A stretch of 64,000 nt of DNA from DATIRA01 sp963766505 (GTDB lineage Bacteria; Pseudomonadota; Gammaproteobacteria; Steroidobacterales; Steroidobacteraceae), in contig CAVYAL010000001.1 in assembly GCA_963766505.1 (NCBI GenBank), forward strand, positions 124,001-188,000, given 5' to 3'. The position numbers were made by a program, and so were the translations under genes. The notes under the pieces are model-generated. The model worked only from the letters and a program-made list of their open reading frames with translations. It was not told the DNA's origin and made no database searches. Numbering within the stretch: the stretch's first letter is position 1; every line of letters starts with the position of its first letter. Shown in pieces: positions 43,012 to 52,962 of the stretch.

Positions 43012-45424
43012 TACACGGACCCGCGCGCCGCTGGTGTCGGTCGCGCTGGTTTCGTTCGCGGCGCTGGGCAGCGAGATCGTACTGAACCGCATCTTCGCAG
43101 TGGTGCACTGGCATCACTTCGCGTTCATGATCATCAGCCTCGCGCTGCTCGGTTTCGGCGCAAGCGGTACTTTTCTCGCCGTTGCCCGGCGTCGCCTGCT
43201 GTCGCACTACGCCGCGAGCTACCTGGCGAGCATCGCCGCGTTCGGCGTGCTGGTCATTGCGAGCCCGCTCGCTGCGCTGTCGTTACCGTTCCGGGCCGAG
43301 GCGCTGCTTTGGGACCCATGGCAGCCGCTGTGGCTCGTGCTGATGTACCTGGTCCTCGCCGCACCGTTCTTCTGCGCTGCGAGCGCGATCGGACTCGCGC
43401 TGATGGCCGGGCGGGATCACGCCGGGCGGATCTATGCAGCGGATCTCGCGGGCGCCGGCATCGGCAGCGTCGCGGTGCTCGGGCTGATGTACTGGATCTG
43501 GCCGGAGGGACTGTTGCGCGTGGTCGGCGCCGCCGCCTTTGTTGCCCTGGTCGTGGGCGCCGTGGAGCTGAACGCGACGCCTCTGCGCTGGACGGTGATC
43601 GCCGTGGCAGGCGTTACAGCGCTGGCATTGCTGCCGTCGTCCTGGCTGCGACTCGAGCCGGGACCCTACAAGGCGTTGAGCCAGGCGCTGCGGGTGGAGG
43701 GAACGCAGGTACTGCTCGAGCGCTCGAGCCCTCTCGCACGGATCAGCGTGATCGAGAGCAGCAGCATGCCGCTCAGGCTCGCACCGGGCCTCAGCCTGAA
43801 CGCGACGGCAGAACCACCGGGGCAGCTTGGAATGTTCACGGACGGTGACGCGATCCAGGCGATCACCTCCGCAACGGACGACGACGAGCGCCTCGAGTAC
43901 CTTTCGCGGACGACTTCCGCGCTGGCCTACCGACTCGCGACGCCGCGCCTCGTGCTCGTTCCCGAGGCGGGAGGCGGCGACGAGATCCTGCGCGCGCGGC
44001 GACTCGGCGCCGGGCGCGTGGACGCGCTCGAGTTGAACCCGCAGGTCATCCAGCTGCTGCGCGAGACCTTTCGGGAATACACGGGCAACCTTGCCGGCCT
44101 GAGCGGCGTGGAGCTGCAGCAAGGCGAGGCTCGTGGCTTCCTGCAGCGCTCCGGGCGAACCTACGACCTGATCCAGCTGTCACTCGGCGGCGCAGGGAGC
44201 AGCGGCGGACTCGGGGGACTGAACGAGAATTACCAGTACACGGTCGAGGCTTTGCGCCTGTATCTGCGGCACCTCGAGCCGGGCGGATTCCTCTCGATCA
44301 CCGCAGCGGTGCAGATCCCGCCCCGCGACGGACTCAAGCTCGCCGCGATGGGCATCCGGGCCATGCAGGCCGAGGGGGTTCGCAGCGTTTCGGACCGGAT
44401 GATCATGGTGCGGGGCTGGCAGACGTTCACGCTGCTGCTGAAGAACGGTGAGATCACTGCAGACGAGATAGCGGGCACGCGCGCGTTCTGCGAGGCGCAA
44501 TCGTTCGACCCCGCCTGGTACCCGGGCCTCGAGCGCCGCGACACGAACCAGCGCAACCAGTTGCCGGAACCCTGGTACTACGACGGCGTCCAGGCGCTGC
44601 TCGCCGGCGCCGCTGAGCGTTACCTGGAGGACTATCCCTACGACATCCATCCCGCCACGGACGACCGCCCGTATTTCCAGAATTTTTTCCGCTGGCGCAT
44701 GCTGGCCGAGAGCTGGGGCGCACGAGAACGGGGCGGCATCGCACTGCTCGAGGCCGGATACCTGCTGCTGGCCCTGACGCTGCTCCAGGCCGTGATCGCG
44801 GGCGTCGTGCTGATCCTGGCGCCGCTGCGCCTGCTGGCTCCATCGCAGGGACGCGGCCGCGCACCACGGCTGCGTGTCGTGCTGTACTTCGGCGGAATCG
44901 GACTCGCATTCATGTTCCTCGAGATCGCTTTCCTGCAGAAACTGCTGCTCGTCGTGCACCATCCAACCGTCGCGCTCGGCCTCACGCTCGGGACGTTCCT
45001 GGTCGCGGCCGGCGCCGGCAGCCTGTGGGCCGATCGCACGCCTGCTGCGCGTGCCCGCCGGACTCTCGGGCTGGCGACGGCAGGCATCGTGCTGCTCGGA
45101 ACGCTGCACGCCTTCGCATTCGACGCAATCACGCCGCTGCTGGCCGGCTGGCCGAGACCTGCAGCTGCGGCCGTGACGGCGTGCCTGGTCGCGCCGCTGG
45201 CGTTCTGCATGGGCATGCCGTTTCCGCTCGCACTGCGAGAACTGGAGCCGCCGCTCGTGCCCTGGGCATGGGGCATCAATGGCTGCGCCTCGGTCGTGAG
45301 CGCCGCGCTGGCCACGCTGCTCGCGGTGGATCTGGGCCTGCGCAACCTGCTCTGGCTGGCACTGCTGCTGTACGCTCTGGTCGCGCTCGCGTTTCCTTCC
45401 TCCCGAGGTGCCTCGACGATCTGA
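43004..45424 (+). CDS. Membrane-embedded spermidine-synthase-like protein
   Basis: 806 residues. About six N-terminal membrane helices (to about 250), a soluble spermidine/SAM-binding-like domain (about 300-540: VPEAGGGDEIL, DALELNPQVI, NENYQYTVEAL) and a further set of C-terminal helices (about 590-800). The core resembles polyamine aminopropyltransferases, but the usual acidic active-site GGGDG motif reads GGGDE here. Family members of this shape are common in environmental bacteria and uncharacterised. Translationally coupled to pcm and followed by parA with a 1-base overlap. Confidence 0.75.
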   Translation: MTDTRTRAPLVSVALVSFAALGSEIVLNRIFAVVHWHHFAFMIISLALLGFGASGTFLAVARRRLLSHYAASYLASIAAFGVLVIASPLAALSLPFRAEALLWDPWQPLWLVLMYLVLAAPFFCAASAIGLALMAGRDHAGRIYAADLAGAGIGSVAVLGLMYWIWPEGLLRVVGAAAFVALVVGAVELNATPLRWTVIAVAGVTALALLPSSWLRLEPGPYKALSQALRVEGTQVLLERSSPLARISVIESSSMPLRLAPGLSLNATAEPPGQLGMFTDGDAIQAITSATDDDERLEYLSRTTSALAYRLATPRLVLVPEAGGGDEILRARRLGAGRVDALELNPQVIQLLRETFREYTGNLAGLSGVELQQGEARGFLQRSGRTYDLIQLSLGGAGSSGGLGGLNENYQYTVEALRLYLRHLEPGGFLSITAAVQIPPRDGLKLAAMGIRAMQAEGVRSVSDRMIMVRGWQTFTLLLKNGEITADEIAGTRAFCEAQSFDPAWYPGLERRDTNQRNQLPEPWYYDGVQALLAGAAERYLEDYPYDIHPATDDRPYFQNFFRWRMLAESWGARERGGIALLEAGYLLLALTLLQAVIAGVVLILAPLRLLAPSQGRGRAPRLRVVLYFGGIGLAFMFLEIAFLQKLLLVVHHPTVALGLTLGTFLVAAGAGSLWADRTPAARARRTLGLATAGIVLLGTLHAFAFDAITPLLAGWPRPAAAAVTACLVAPLAFCMGMPFPLALRELEPPLVPWAWGINGCASVVSAALATLLAVDLGLRNLLWLALLLYALVALAFPSSRGASTI

Positions 45425-46167
45425 TGGAAATCATTGCTGTAACGAACATCAAGGGTGGCGTGGGCAAGACGACCACGGCCGTCAACCTCGCCTACCTGTC
45501 GGCCGTTTCCGGCAGCCGCACGGTGCTCTGGGATCTCGATCCGCAGGCGGCGGCCAGCTACATCCTGCGCGCAGCGGCCCGAGAGGAGACCTCGGCGAAG
45601 AAGCTCGTGCGCGGCAGTCAGGAGCTCGGGGAACTGCTCTACCTCACGGACTACCCGAGCCTGCACTTGATCGCGGCCGACCGCTCGTTTCGCAACCTCG
45701 ACGTGCACATGAGCCAGCGCAAGAAGCCTACCGAGCGCCTGATGAAGATGAGCCGGTCATTGCGGGAGCTGTGTGACCTGCTGTTCCTGGACTGTCCACC
45801 CGGCATGTCGCTGCTGTCGGAGAACGTGCTGCGCGCGGCGGATGCCGTCGTCGTCCCGATCGTCCCTACGCCGCTGTCACTGCGCACGCTCGAGCAGCTG
45901 CACGACTTCGTCGACCGCGAGGGCTGGTCCGACCTGCGCATCCTGCCCTTCTTCTCGATGGTCGATCGCAGGAAGTCGCTGCACCGGCAGATCATAGCCG
46001 AGGCGCGCGCGCGGTTTCCCGGCATGCTGACCAGCGAGATACCCTACTGGAGCACGATCGAACGGATGGCCGTTCGGCGCGCGCCAATACCCGCCTACGC
46101 GCCCGCGAGCGCGGCGACCGACGTCTACCGCTCGCTGTGGCAGGAGATCACCCGTCGCCTCAAATAG
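45424..46167 (+). CDS. ParA/MinD-family ATPase
   Basis: 247 residues. Deviant Walker A KGGVGKTTT (10-18) with the signature lysine at 10, a switch I-like DLDPQAA and a Walker B FLDCPPG are present. There is no partner parB-like gene next to it, so it is likely an orphan ParA that positions a protein complex or acts on the upstream membrane protein. The ATG shares one base with the preceding stop. Confidence 0.85.
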   Translation: MEIIAVTNIKGGVGKTTTAVNLAYLSAVSGSRTVLWDLDPQAAASYILRAAAREETSAKKLVRGSQELGELLYLTDYPSLHLIAADRSFRNLDVHMSQRKKPTERLMKMSRSLRELCDLLFLDCPPGMSLLSENVLRAADAVVVPIVPTPLSLRTLEQLHDFVDREGWSDLRILPFFSMVDRRKSLHRQIIAEARARFPGMLTSEIPYWSTIERMAVRRAPIPAYAPASAATDVYRSLWQEITRRLK

Positions 46168-46216
46168 CCCGGCCCGAACCGCCGACGACCGGCGACTCCG
46201 GCCTGGAGCATAGAAC

Positions 46217-46897
46217 TCAAGCCGCGATTTCCGGCGGCCAGCGGAGCTGCTGGCCGTACTCGGCCTCGAAGCGCTCGATGTCCTGCGGACTGTCGATGTC
46301 GATGCAGTAGTGGCGGTTGTTACCTTCCAGCCGCAGCACTCGCTCCGGGTTCGCCGCGAGCCACTGCCTGCATCCGAACCCGGCATCACCGGCCAGCACC
46401 GCCTCGCGCACGGCAGCGTCGAGGATGATCGGGTTGCCGCGCTCACCGTCCACGTAGGGCACGACGGCCGAGGCCGGTCCGCGCCGCTCGTAGGCGCCGA
46501 TCAGGTCCGTAACGTCCTGCGCGTCCAGCAACGGCTGGTCCGCCATCGCGACGATGAACGCGTGGAGCCGATCGGACAGCGCCGCGAGGCCAACGTGCAA
46601 CGAGACCATCTGGCCCAGCGCATAATCGGCATTGCGCAGGATCGTGACCGGGAAGTCCTGCAGCGCGGGCTCGATCTCGTCCGCACGATGACCGAGCACG
46701 ACCACGATCTCGTCCACGCCCGCGTCGGACAGCGCAGCCAGGTTGCGGCGGATGAGCGGTACGCCGCAGAGTTCCAACAGGCACTTCGGCCGGCCGCCCA
46801 TGCGCCTGGCCTCGCCCGCCGCCAGCAGTACGGCGCCGGCCGGCACGGAAACCGACCTGTCTGACGCCATGTGGCAGTCGAGTGAAGCAGGGATCAT
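46217..46897 (-). CDS. MocA-like molybdopterin cytidylyltransferase / NTP-transferase
   Basis: 226 residues. The nucleotide-binding start AVLLAAGEARRMGGRPK and the ADQPLLD motif with an NPIIL segment are characteristic of MobA-like transferases. MocA makes molybdopterin cytosine dinucleotide for xanthine-dehydrogenase-type enzymes, none of which is in the window, so another nucleotide-sugar-type role is possible. ATG 46897 follows GAGGAG. An alternative start is at 46870. The 237-base gap to 47135 holds no recognisable element. Confidence 0.75.
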   Translation of the reverse strand: MIPASLDCHMASDRSVSVPAGAVLLAAGEARRMGGRPKCLLELCGVPLIRRNLAALSDAGVDEIVVVLGHRADEIEPALQDFPVTILRNADYALGQMVSLHVGLAALSDRLHAFIVAMADQPLLDAQDVTDLIGAYERRGPASAVVPYVDGERGNPIILDAAVREAVLAGDAGFGCRQWLAANPERVLRLEGNNRHYCIDIDSPQDIERFEAEYGQQLRWPPEIAA

Positions 46898-47134
46898 CGG
46901 GACTCCTCGCCTGGATTCGCAGAAAACAGGATTGATGGCTCGAATATACCCTTGGCGGGTCACATCTCAACGGCTTCGCTCCGTCGTCGCCGCCGGACCG
47001 GGCGGACCCCGGCACGCCGATGCCGCATTGCAGCATCAATGATCACGTGCAGCGTCTGCAGCAAAGGCGCCGGGTTCCCACGAGGTCGGAAGTCGCGTCT
47101 AATCGCGGTACCTGGTCCGAGCAGCCCGAGACAA

Positions 47135-48091
47135 ATGCCCATAGCCGCGGTCAATGGCCTGCAGATCGATTACGAGGTGCTTGGCGACCCGTCGGCACCG
47201 CCGTTGCTGCTGGTCATGGGACTCGGCATGCCGGCGGCGTTGTGGCCAGACGAGCTCCTGCAGGCGCTGCTGGACCGGGGCCTGCGGGTCATCCGATTCG
47301 ACAACCGTGACAGCGGCGGCTCGACCCGGCTCGCCGGGGCCCGCGGCATGAACGTCGCGGGAGCGATCTTGCGGGCACTGCTGCGTCGGCCGGTACCCTC
47401 GCCCTACGATCTCGACGACATGGCGCGGGACGCGGCGGGCCTGCTCGACCACTTGGGCATCGAGTCGGCGCACGTCGCGGGAATCTCGATGGGCGGCATG
47501 ATCGCGCAGGTGCTCGCGGCGCGACAGCCGCAGCGGGTTCGCAGCCTCGTTTCGATCATGTCCTCCACGGGCAACCCGCAGCGGAAGATCGCCTTCGGCA
47601 AGCGCTGGGCGCTGCAGGCGATCCTCAAGCCACCGCCTCCGGCAGGTGACATCGAGGCCATGGTGCAGCACCTCACGCGGGTCTTCAGCGTGATCGGCAG
47701 CCCGGGCTACCCGATCGACCCGGTCGCCATCCGACCCCATTTCGAGCGGGTCGCCCGGCGCGGCCTGTATCGCGAGGGGACCGAGCGGCAACTGCTCGCG
47801 ATACTGGGGTCGGGTGATCGCCGAGCCATGTTGCGGCAGGTCACGGCTCCGACGCTGGTGGTCCATGGTGCTGCCGATCCGCTGGTGCCGCTCGAAGCCG
47901 GACTCGACACGGCGAACCACATCCGTGGCGCCCGGATGGAAGTCGTGCCGGGCATGGGCCACGACATCCCGATGCCGCTCACGACGTTCATGGCCGCCCG
48001 CATCGCCGAGCACTGCCGGTCTGCGCGCAACACGCCGCCGACCGCCTTCCCGCCACCGACGGTCCCAGGGCCGCCCTCGCCACCTGCATGA
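47135..48091 (+). CDS. Alpha/beta hydrolase
   Basis: 318 residues. The nucleophile elbow GISMGG (Ser), an aspartate in the HGAADPLVP loop and a histidine in GMGHDIP make a full catalytic triad. Probably an esterase or lipase; it sits 14 bases upstream of a wax ester synthase, so it may act on the same lipids. The C-terminal 25 residues are Pro-rich (TPPTAFPPPTVPGPPSPPA). Confidence 0.85.
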   Translation: MPIAAVNGLQIDYEVLGDPSAPPLLLVMGLGMPAALWPDELLQALLDRGLRVIRFDNRDSGGSTRLAGARGMNVAGAILRALLRRPVPSPYDLDDMARDAAGLLDHLGIESAHVAGISMGGMIAQVLAARQPQRVRSLVSIMSSTGNPQRKIAFGKRWALQAILKPPPPAGDIEAMVQHLTRVFSVIGSPGYPIDPVAIRPHFERVARRGLYREGTERQLLAILGSGDRRAMLRQVTAPTLVVHGAADPLVPLEAGLDTANHIRGARMEVVPGMGHDIPMPLTTFMAARIAEHCRSARNTPPTAFPPPTVPGPPSPPA

Positions 48092-48105
48092 ACGGACAGA
48101 CGTAA

Positions 48106-49560
48106 ATGAGCAAGTACATACGCCTCGGTGCACTGGACGCCGCCTTCCTGCTGGCCGAGACACGGCAGACGCCGATGCACATCGCCGGCCTGCAGACCTT
48201 CAAGATTCCGGCCGATGCACCGCGCCATTTCGTGTCGGAGCTGTTCGCCGAGCTGCGCAGCCACCCGGTCACGGCAATACCGTTCACGTACCGGCTGGCC
48301 GGCGGCGCGAGCGGCAAGCTGCTGCCGCGCTGGGAGGTCACCGACGACATCGACCTCGACTATCACCTGCGACACTCCGCGCTGCCCTATCCGGGCGGCG
48401 AGCGCGAACTCGGCGTACTCGTCTCCCGCCTGCACTCCAATCCGATGGATCTCTCGCGGCCGCTATGGGAATTCCACCTGATCGAAGGACTCGAGGACGA
48501 CCGCTTCGCGATCTACTGCAAGCTGCACCATGCGCTGGTAGACGGCGTCAACAGCATCAAGCTGATCAACCTGTCGAACGATCCGGCGCACAGCGCGACG
48601 CCTCCGGTCTGGGCGGACGAATCCCGGTCGGCCGGCGAACGCGGATCGCGCACGGGCGGGCTGCTGGACTGGCTGCCATCGCTGCTCGAAAGTGAATTGA
48701 AGGCACTGCCGAGCTTCTCGAGAAGCCTGCTCGCGACGGCACAGGCGACCGCGGGGATGGACGGGTTTCGCGACCTCACCGGGCTCACCGAGGCGCCCCG
48801 CACGATCTTCAACGTACGAATCGGCGGGCAACGTCGCGTCGCGACGCAGGCGACGAGCCTGGAGCGCGTCAAGGCGATCGGGCGCGCGGCTGGAGGGACG
48901 GTCAACGACGTGGTGCTTGCAGCCTGCGGCGCCGCGCTACGACGCTATCTCGCCGAGCTCGGCAAACTGCCCGAAGAGACGCTGATCGCATCGGTACCGG
49001 TGGCGCTGGCGCGCGAGGCGGCCGACGCGAGCGGCAACGCAGTGACGGCGCTCGCGATGCGCCTCGGCACCGACGTCGAAGACGTGCGCGAGCGATTCGA
49101 GGTGATTCGCCGCTCCAGCGAAGCCGGCAAGCAGAACCTCGGACGGATGACCGGCACGGCCGCGATGAACTACACGATGGTGATGGCCGCGCCCGCGCTG
49201 CTCAGCTGGTTGCCGGTCCTCGGGAACCTCGCACCACCGCTCTACAACCTGATCATCTCCAACGTGCCCGGCCCGAGGCAGCCGCTGTATTTTCACGGCG
49301 CCGAGATGACCGCCTACTACCCGGTATCGCAGGTCGGCCACGGACAGGCGCTGAACATCACCGTACTCAGCTACGCGGGCCAGCTCACATTCGGATTCGT
49401 CGCCTGCAGGGAGAGCGTACCGAGCATGCAGCGCCTCGCCGTGTACACGGGCGAGGCGCTCGACGAGCTCGAGCAGACGTTCGTTCATGCGCCTGAGCGA
49501 AAACCCCGGCGCACCGCCGGCGTGAAGAAGAAGGGCAAACGCGCGGCCCGCAAGAAGTAG
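48106..49560 (+). CDS. Wax ester synthase / diacylglycerol acyltransferase (WS/DGAT)
   Basis: 484 residues, the usual length. The catalytic motif HHALVDG is at about 141-147 and the second conserved region NIVPGP-like NVPGPRQPLYF is present. It esterifies an acyl-CoA with a fatty alcohol or diacylglycerol to make storage lipid. The last 20 residues are strongly basic (VKKKGKRAARKK), a trait also seen on the PPK2. Co-transcribed with the hydrolase. Confidence 0.9.
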   Translation: MSKYIRLGALDAAFLLAETRQTPMHIAGLQTFKIPADAPRHFVSELFAELRSHPVTAIPFTYRLAGGASGKLLPRWEVTDDIDLDYHLRHSALPYPGGERELGVLVSRLHSNPMDLSRPLWEFHLIEGLEDDRFAIYCKLHHALVDGVNSIKLINLSNDPAHSATPPVWADESRSAGERGSRTGGLLDWLPSLLESELKALPSFSRSLLATAQATAGMDGFRDLTGLTEAPRTIFNVRIGGQRRVATQATSLERVKAIGRAAGGTVNDVVLAACGAALRRYLAELGKLPEETLIASVPVALAREAADASGNAVTALAMRLGTDVEDVRERFEVIRRSSEAGKQNLGRMTGTAAMNYTMVMAAPALLSWLPVLGNLAPPLYNLIISNVPGPRQPLYFHGAEMTAYYPVSQVGHGQALNITVLSYAGQLTFGFVACRESVPSMQRLAVYTGEALDELEQTFVHAPERKPRRTAGVKKKGKRAARKK

Positions 49561-49594
49561 CTGGCCGGAGAAAGACAAAGGCCTGCGGGATCGC

Positions 49595-51439
49595 TCACAA
49601 GGGCCAGACCACCAGCAACAGCGGCACGCTGATCGCGATGACGAGGATCTCCATCGGCAGGCCGAGCCGCCAGTAGTCCCCGAAGCGGAAGCCGCCGGGA
49701 CCGAGTATCAGCGTGTTGTTCTGGTGGCCGATCGGCGTCAGGAATGCGCAGGAGGCGCCGATCGCGACCGCCATCAGGAACGAATCTGCACTGGCGCCGA
49801 GCTGGGTCGCCGTGCTGATCGCGATCGGGCACATCACGGCGGCCGTGGCCGCGTTGTTCATGAAATCCGAGAGCGTCATCGCGACGACCAGGATCAACGC
49901 CAGCGCGATGACCGCCTGGCCCTGTGCCAGCACGTCGAGCAGCGACCGCGCCAGCAGGTCGGCTGCACCCGTCGTGCCCATCGCCTGCGCCACGGGAATC
50001 AGCGCCCCGAGCAGCACGATGACCGGCCAGTCGATCGCCTCGTACATCCGGCGTACCGGCACTACGCGCAGTACCATCAGAGCCACGACGCCGGTCGCGA
50101 AGGCGATCGCGGCGGGCAACAGGCCGAAAGCTGCTCCCGCGATGGCGAGCAGCATCGTCACGGTCGCCGTGACCAGCTTGCGCCGATCCGGGATGCGGAT
50201 CGCGCGTTGCGCGAGCGGTACGCAGCCGAGCTCGGCGGCGAATCCGGCGAGCGCCTCCTGCGAGCCCTGCATCAGCAGCACGTCGCCACCGTTGATCCGG
50301 GTCGAGCGCAGGCGCCGGATCGTGCGGCGTCCCTGCCGCGATATCGCGATCAGGTTGAGCCCGTAGACCGTCCGGATCTGGACGTCGCTCGCCGTGCGAT
50401 CGATCAGCGGGGAGCCCGGAAGGACGACCAGTTCCCGGAGCACGACCTCGTCGGCCGCGCGGTCTCTCTTACCTTCGCCCTCCTCCGCGCCGCCAGTCGC
50501 CGGCTCTCGATCCGGTTCAGGCGCCTGCTCACCCTTGCCCGCCTCGGTCGGGACGGACTCCTCCAGCACGAGCCCCAGGCTCGAGAGCGCCTTCGACAAC
50601 GACTCCGGCTCAGCCTCGATCACCAGGATGTCGCCCGGCCGCGCGACGCGGGATGGATTCGGTGCCGTGACCCGCAGCTTGCCGCGAGACATGCCGACGA
50701 TCTGCGCATCCGCCTCGTCCAGCTTGACCTCGATCTCGCGCAGCGTCTTGCCCGCCGCCTGGCTGTCCTCTGTAACCCGTGCCTCGGTCAGGTAGGTCCC
50801 GGTATCGAACCCGGCCGCTCCCTTCTGTTCACGGGCCGGCACCAGTCGCCAACCCAGGCCGGCCACGAAGATCACCCCCGCCGCCGCTACTGCCAGTCCT
50901 ACGGGCGTGAAGTCGAACATCCCGAAGGAACCCGCACCGGTCTGGGCACGGAAGCCCGACACGATCATGTTTGGCGGCGTTCCGATCAGCGTCGTCATGC
51001 CACCGAGGATCGTGCCGAAGGACAGCGGCATCAGGACCCGGCCCGGTGTCATACCGTGCCGGCCCGCGGTCTGGATCGCCACTGGCATCAGCAGCGCCAT
51101 CGCGCCGACGTTGTTGATGAACGCAGACAGCACCGCGCCGAGCCCCGCCAGCGCCGCGATCTCGACGGTCGGCCCGGCTGCGCTGGGCAGCGCGCGACGG
51201 GCCAGCGCATCCACCGCTCCGGTCGACTGCAGCGCATAGCTGAGCACCAGCACGCAGGCCACGGTGATCACGGCCGGATGTCCGAAACCTGAAAATGCCT
51301 GTTCCGGGGCTACCAGCCCGGCGAACACGCAGCTGAGCAGCGAGGCGAGCGCGACGATGTCGTGACGCCAGCGCCCCCAGATGAACAGCGCCATCGTCGC
51401 GGCGAGTATCAGCAGTATCAGCGCCTGGTCCTGGGTCAC
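49595..51439 (-). CDS. SLC13-type permease with two TrkA-C (RCK-C) domains
   Basis: 614 residues. Membrane helices at both ends flank two cytoplasmic regulatory domains (about 205-290 and 330-400). Family signatures include SAFINNVGAMALLMPV and SDFMNNAATAAVM, repeated hairpins of the divalent-anion:Na+ symporter fold. Possible substrates are sulfate or dicarboxylates. It is the last gene of a minus-strand run from 55367 with gaps of 19 to 40 bases. Confidence 0.85.
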   Translation of the reverse strand: MTQDQALILLILAATMALFIWGRWRHDIVALASLLSCVFAGLVAPEQAFSGFGHPAVITVACVLVLSYALQSTGAVDALARRALPSAAGPTVEIAALAGLGAVLSAFINNVGAMALLMPVAIQTAGRHGMTPGRVLMPLSFGTILGGMTTLIGTPPNMIVSGFRAQTGAGSFGMFDFTPVGLAVAAAGVIFVAGLGWRLVPAREQKGAAGFDTGTYLTEARVTEDSQAAGKTLREIEVKLDEADAQIVGMSRGKLRVTAPNPSRVARPGDILVIEAEPESLSKALSSLGLVLEESVPTEAGKGEQAPEPDREPATGGAEEGEGKRDRAADEVVLRELVVLPGSPLIDRTASDVQIRTVYGLNLIAISRQGRRTIRRLRSTRINGGDVLLMQGSQEALAGFAAELGCVPLAQRAIRIPDRRKLVTATVTMLLAIAGAAFGLLPAAIAFATGVVALMVLRVVPVRRMYEAIDWPVIVLLGALIPVAQAMGTTGAADLLARSLLDVLAQGQAVIALALILVVAMTLSDFMNNAATAAVMCPIAISTATQLGASADSFLMAVAIGASCAFLTPIGHQNNTLILGPGGFRFGDYWRLGLPMEILVIAISVPLLLVVWPL

Positions 51440-51458
51440 TGCGGTGCCTGCACCAGGA

Positions 51459-52922
51459 CTACTGTTCCACGCGGGCGATCCTGAAACCGGTGTATCCGTA
51501 GAGGATCGAGATGAGCGGGTTGATCAGGTTGAAGAAAGCGAACGGCAGGTACGCCGCGGTCGCAACACCCAGCGTGCCGGCCATGTACGCGCCGCAGGTA
51601 TTCCACGGCACCAGCGGCGATGTGAGCGTGCCCGCATCCTCGATCGCGCGCGACAGGTTCTTCGGGTCCAGGCCGCGGCGGATGAACTCCGCCCGGTACA
51701 TCTTTCCGGGCAGCACGATCGCCATGTACTGGTCGGCAGCGACGATGTTCGCGCCGATGCAGGTCGCGATCACCGCGGCGATCAGCGACCCGGTGGACTT
51801 CGCCGCAGCCAGCGCCGCCCGTACGAGGCGCTCCAGCATTCCCGCGTGTTCCAGCACGGCTCCGAAAGACAGTGCAGTGATGATCAGCCAGATGGTATTG
51901 AGCATGCTGCTCATCCCGCCGCGCGACAGCAGCGAGTCCACCGCCTCGTTGCCGGTGCTCGACACGAAGCCGGTCGCCAGCGCGGTCCACACGCCCTTCA
52001 GGTAGCTCATCGGGTCGGACAGACCCGGGTCCTCGGCGCGGGCGATGACGACGTCCGGCTGCAGCATCACCGCGATCACACCGCCAAGCAGCGCGCCGGC
52101 AAGGATGGTCGGCAGTGCGGGGAATTTCCGTGCCGCGAGCACGATCACCAGCGCGAGCGGCAGCAGCGTCCACGCCGAGAGATCGTAGGTCGCATCGAGG
52201 GTCGCCATGATCTCGGCGGCCCGCCCGTCGGGCATGTTCGCGCCCTGCCCCCAGCCGATGACCGCGAAAAGTACCAGCGCGATCACGATGGACGGGACGG
52301 TCGTCCAGGTCATGTGGCGGATGTGGGTAAAGATGTCCGTGCCCGCGACGGCCGGCGCGAGGTTCGTCGTGTCCGACAATGGCGACATCTTGTCGCCGAA
52401 GTAAGCGCCCGAGACGACGGCGCCGGCCGTGATCGCAGGCGACATGCCCAGGCCCATCGCGACGCCGATCAACCCGACACCGATCGTGCCGGCCGTCGTC
52501 CACGAGCTGCCGGTCGCGAGCGATGTCACGATGCAGATCACGCAGCTGGCCGCGAAGAACACCGAGGGGTCGAGCAGCTTGAGCCCGTAGTAGATCATCG
52601 CCGGTACGGTGCCGGAGAGCATCCAGGTTCCGATCAGGGCTCCGACACAGAGCAGGATCAGCATCGCGACCGTGGCGGTCGCAATACCATGCACGACGGC
52701 CTGCTGGACGCCGCTCCAGGAGTAGCCGTGCAGAACAGCGATGACGGCGCCCGTGGCACCCGCGAGCAGCAGCGCGATCTGGTTGCCTCCGTAGGACGAG
52801 TCGCTGCCGTACAGGTGCACCGACAGCGCGAGCAGCACGACCAGCAGCAGGATCGGCAGCGCTGAAAGGAACAGCGAGATTTCCCGGACCGGGCCGTCTT
52901 TCACGGTGCTGCTGTCGGTCAC
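51459..52922 (-). CDS. nhaC: NhaC-family Na+/H+ antiporter
   Basis: 487 residues, about 12 helices. TSLATGSSWTTAGTIGVG and GAYFGDKMSPLSDTTNLAP are the conserved NhaC membrane motifs. It should exchange sodium for protons, or, as for related carriers, an organic acid pair. Lies between the SLC13-type gene and the D-amino-acid oxidase-like gene on the same strand. Confidence 0.88.
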   Translation of the reverse strand: MTDSSTVKDGPVREISLFLSALPILLLVVLLALSVHLYGSDSSYGGNQIALLLAGATGAVIAVLHGYSWSGVQQAVVHGIATATVAMLILLCVGALIGTWMLSGTVPAMIYYGLKLLDPSVFFAASCVICIVTSLATGSSWTTAGTIGVGLIGVAMGLGMSPAITAGAVVSGAYFGDKMSPLSDTTNLAPAVAGTDIFTHIRHMTWTTVPSIVIALVLFAVIGWGQGANMPDGRAAEIMATLDATYDLSAWTLLPLALVIVLAARKFPALPTILAGALLGGVIAVMLQPDVVIARAEDPGLSDPMSYLKGVWTALATGFVSSTGNEAVDSLLSRGGMSSMLNTIWLIITALSFGAVLEHAGMLERLVRAALAAAKSTGSLIAAVIATCIGANIVAADQYMAIVLPGKMYRAEFIRRGLDPKNLSRAIEDAGTLTSPLVPWNTCGAYMAGTLGVATAAYLPFAFFNLINPLISILYGYTGFRIARVEQ

Positions 52923-52962
52923 TCCGTCCCCGCTGTGCTCGAGCCTTGGCTGGCGGCCGACT

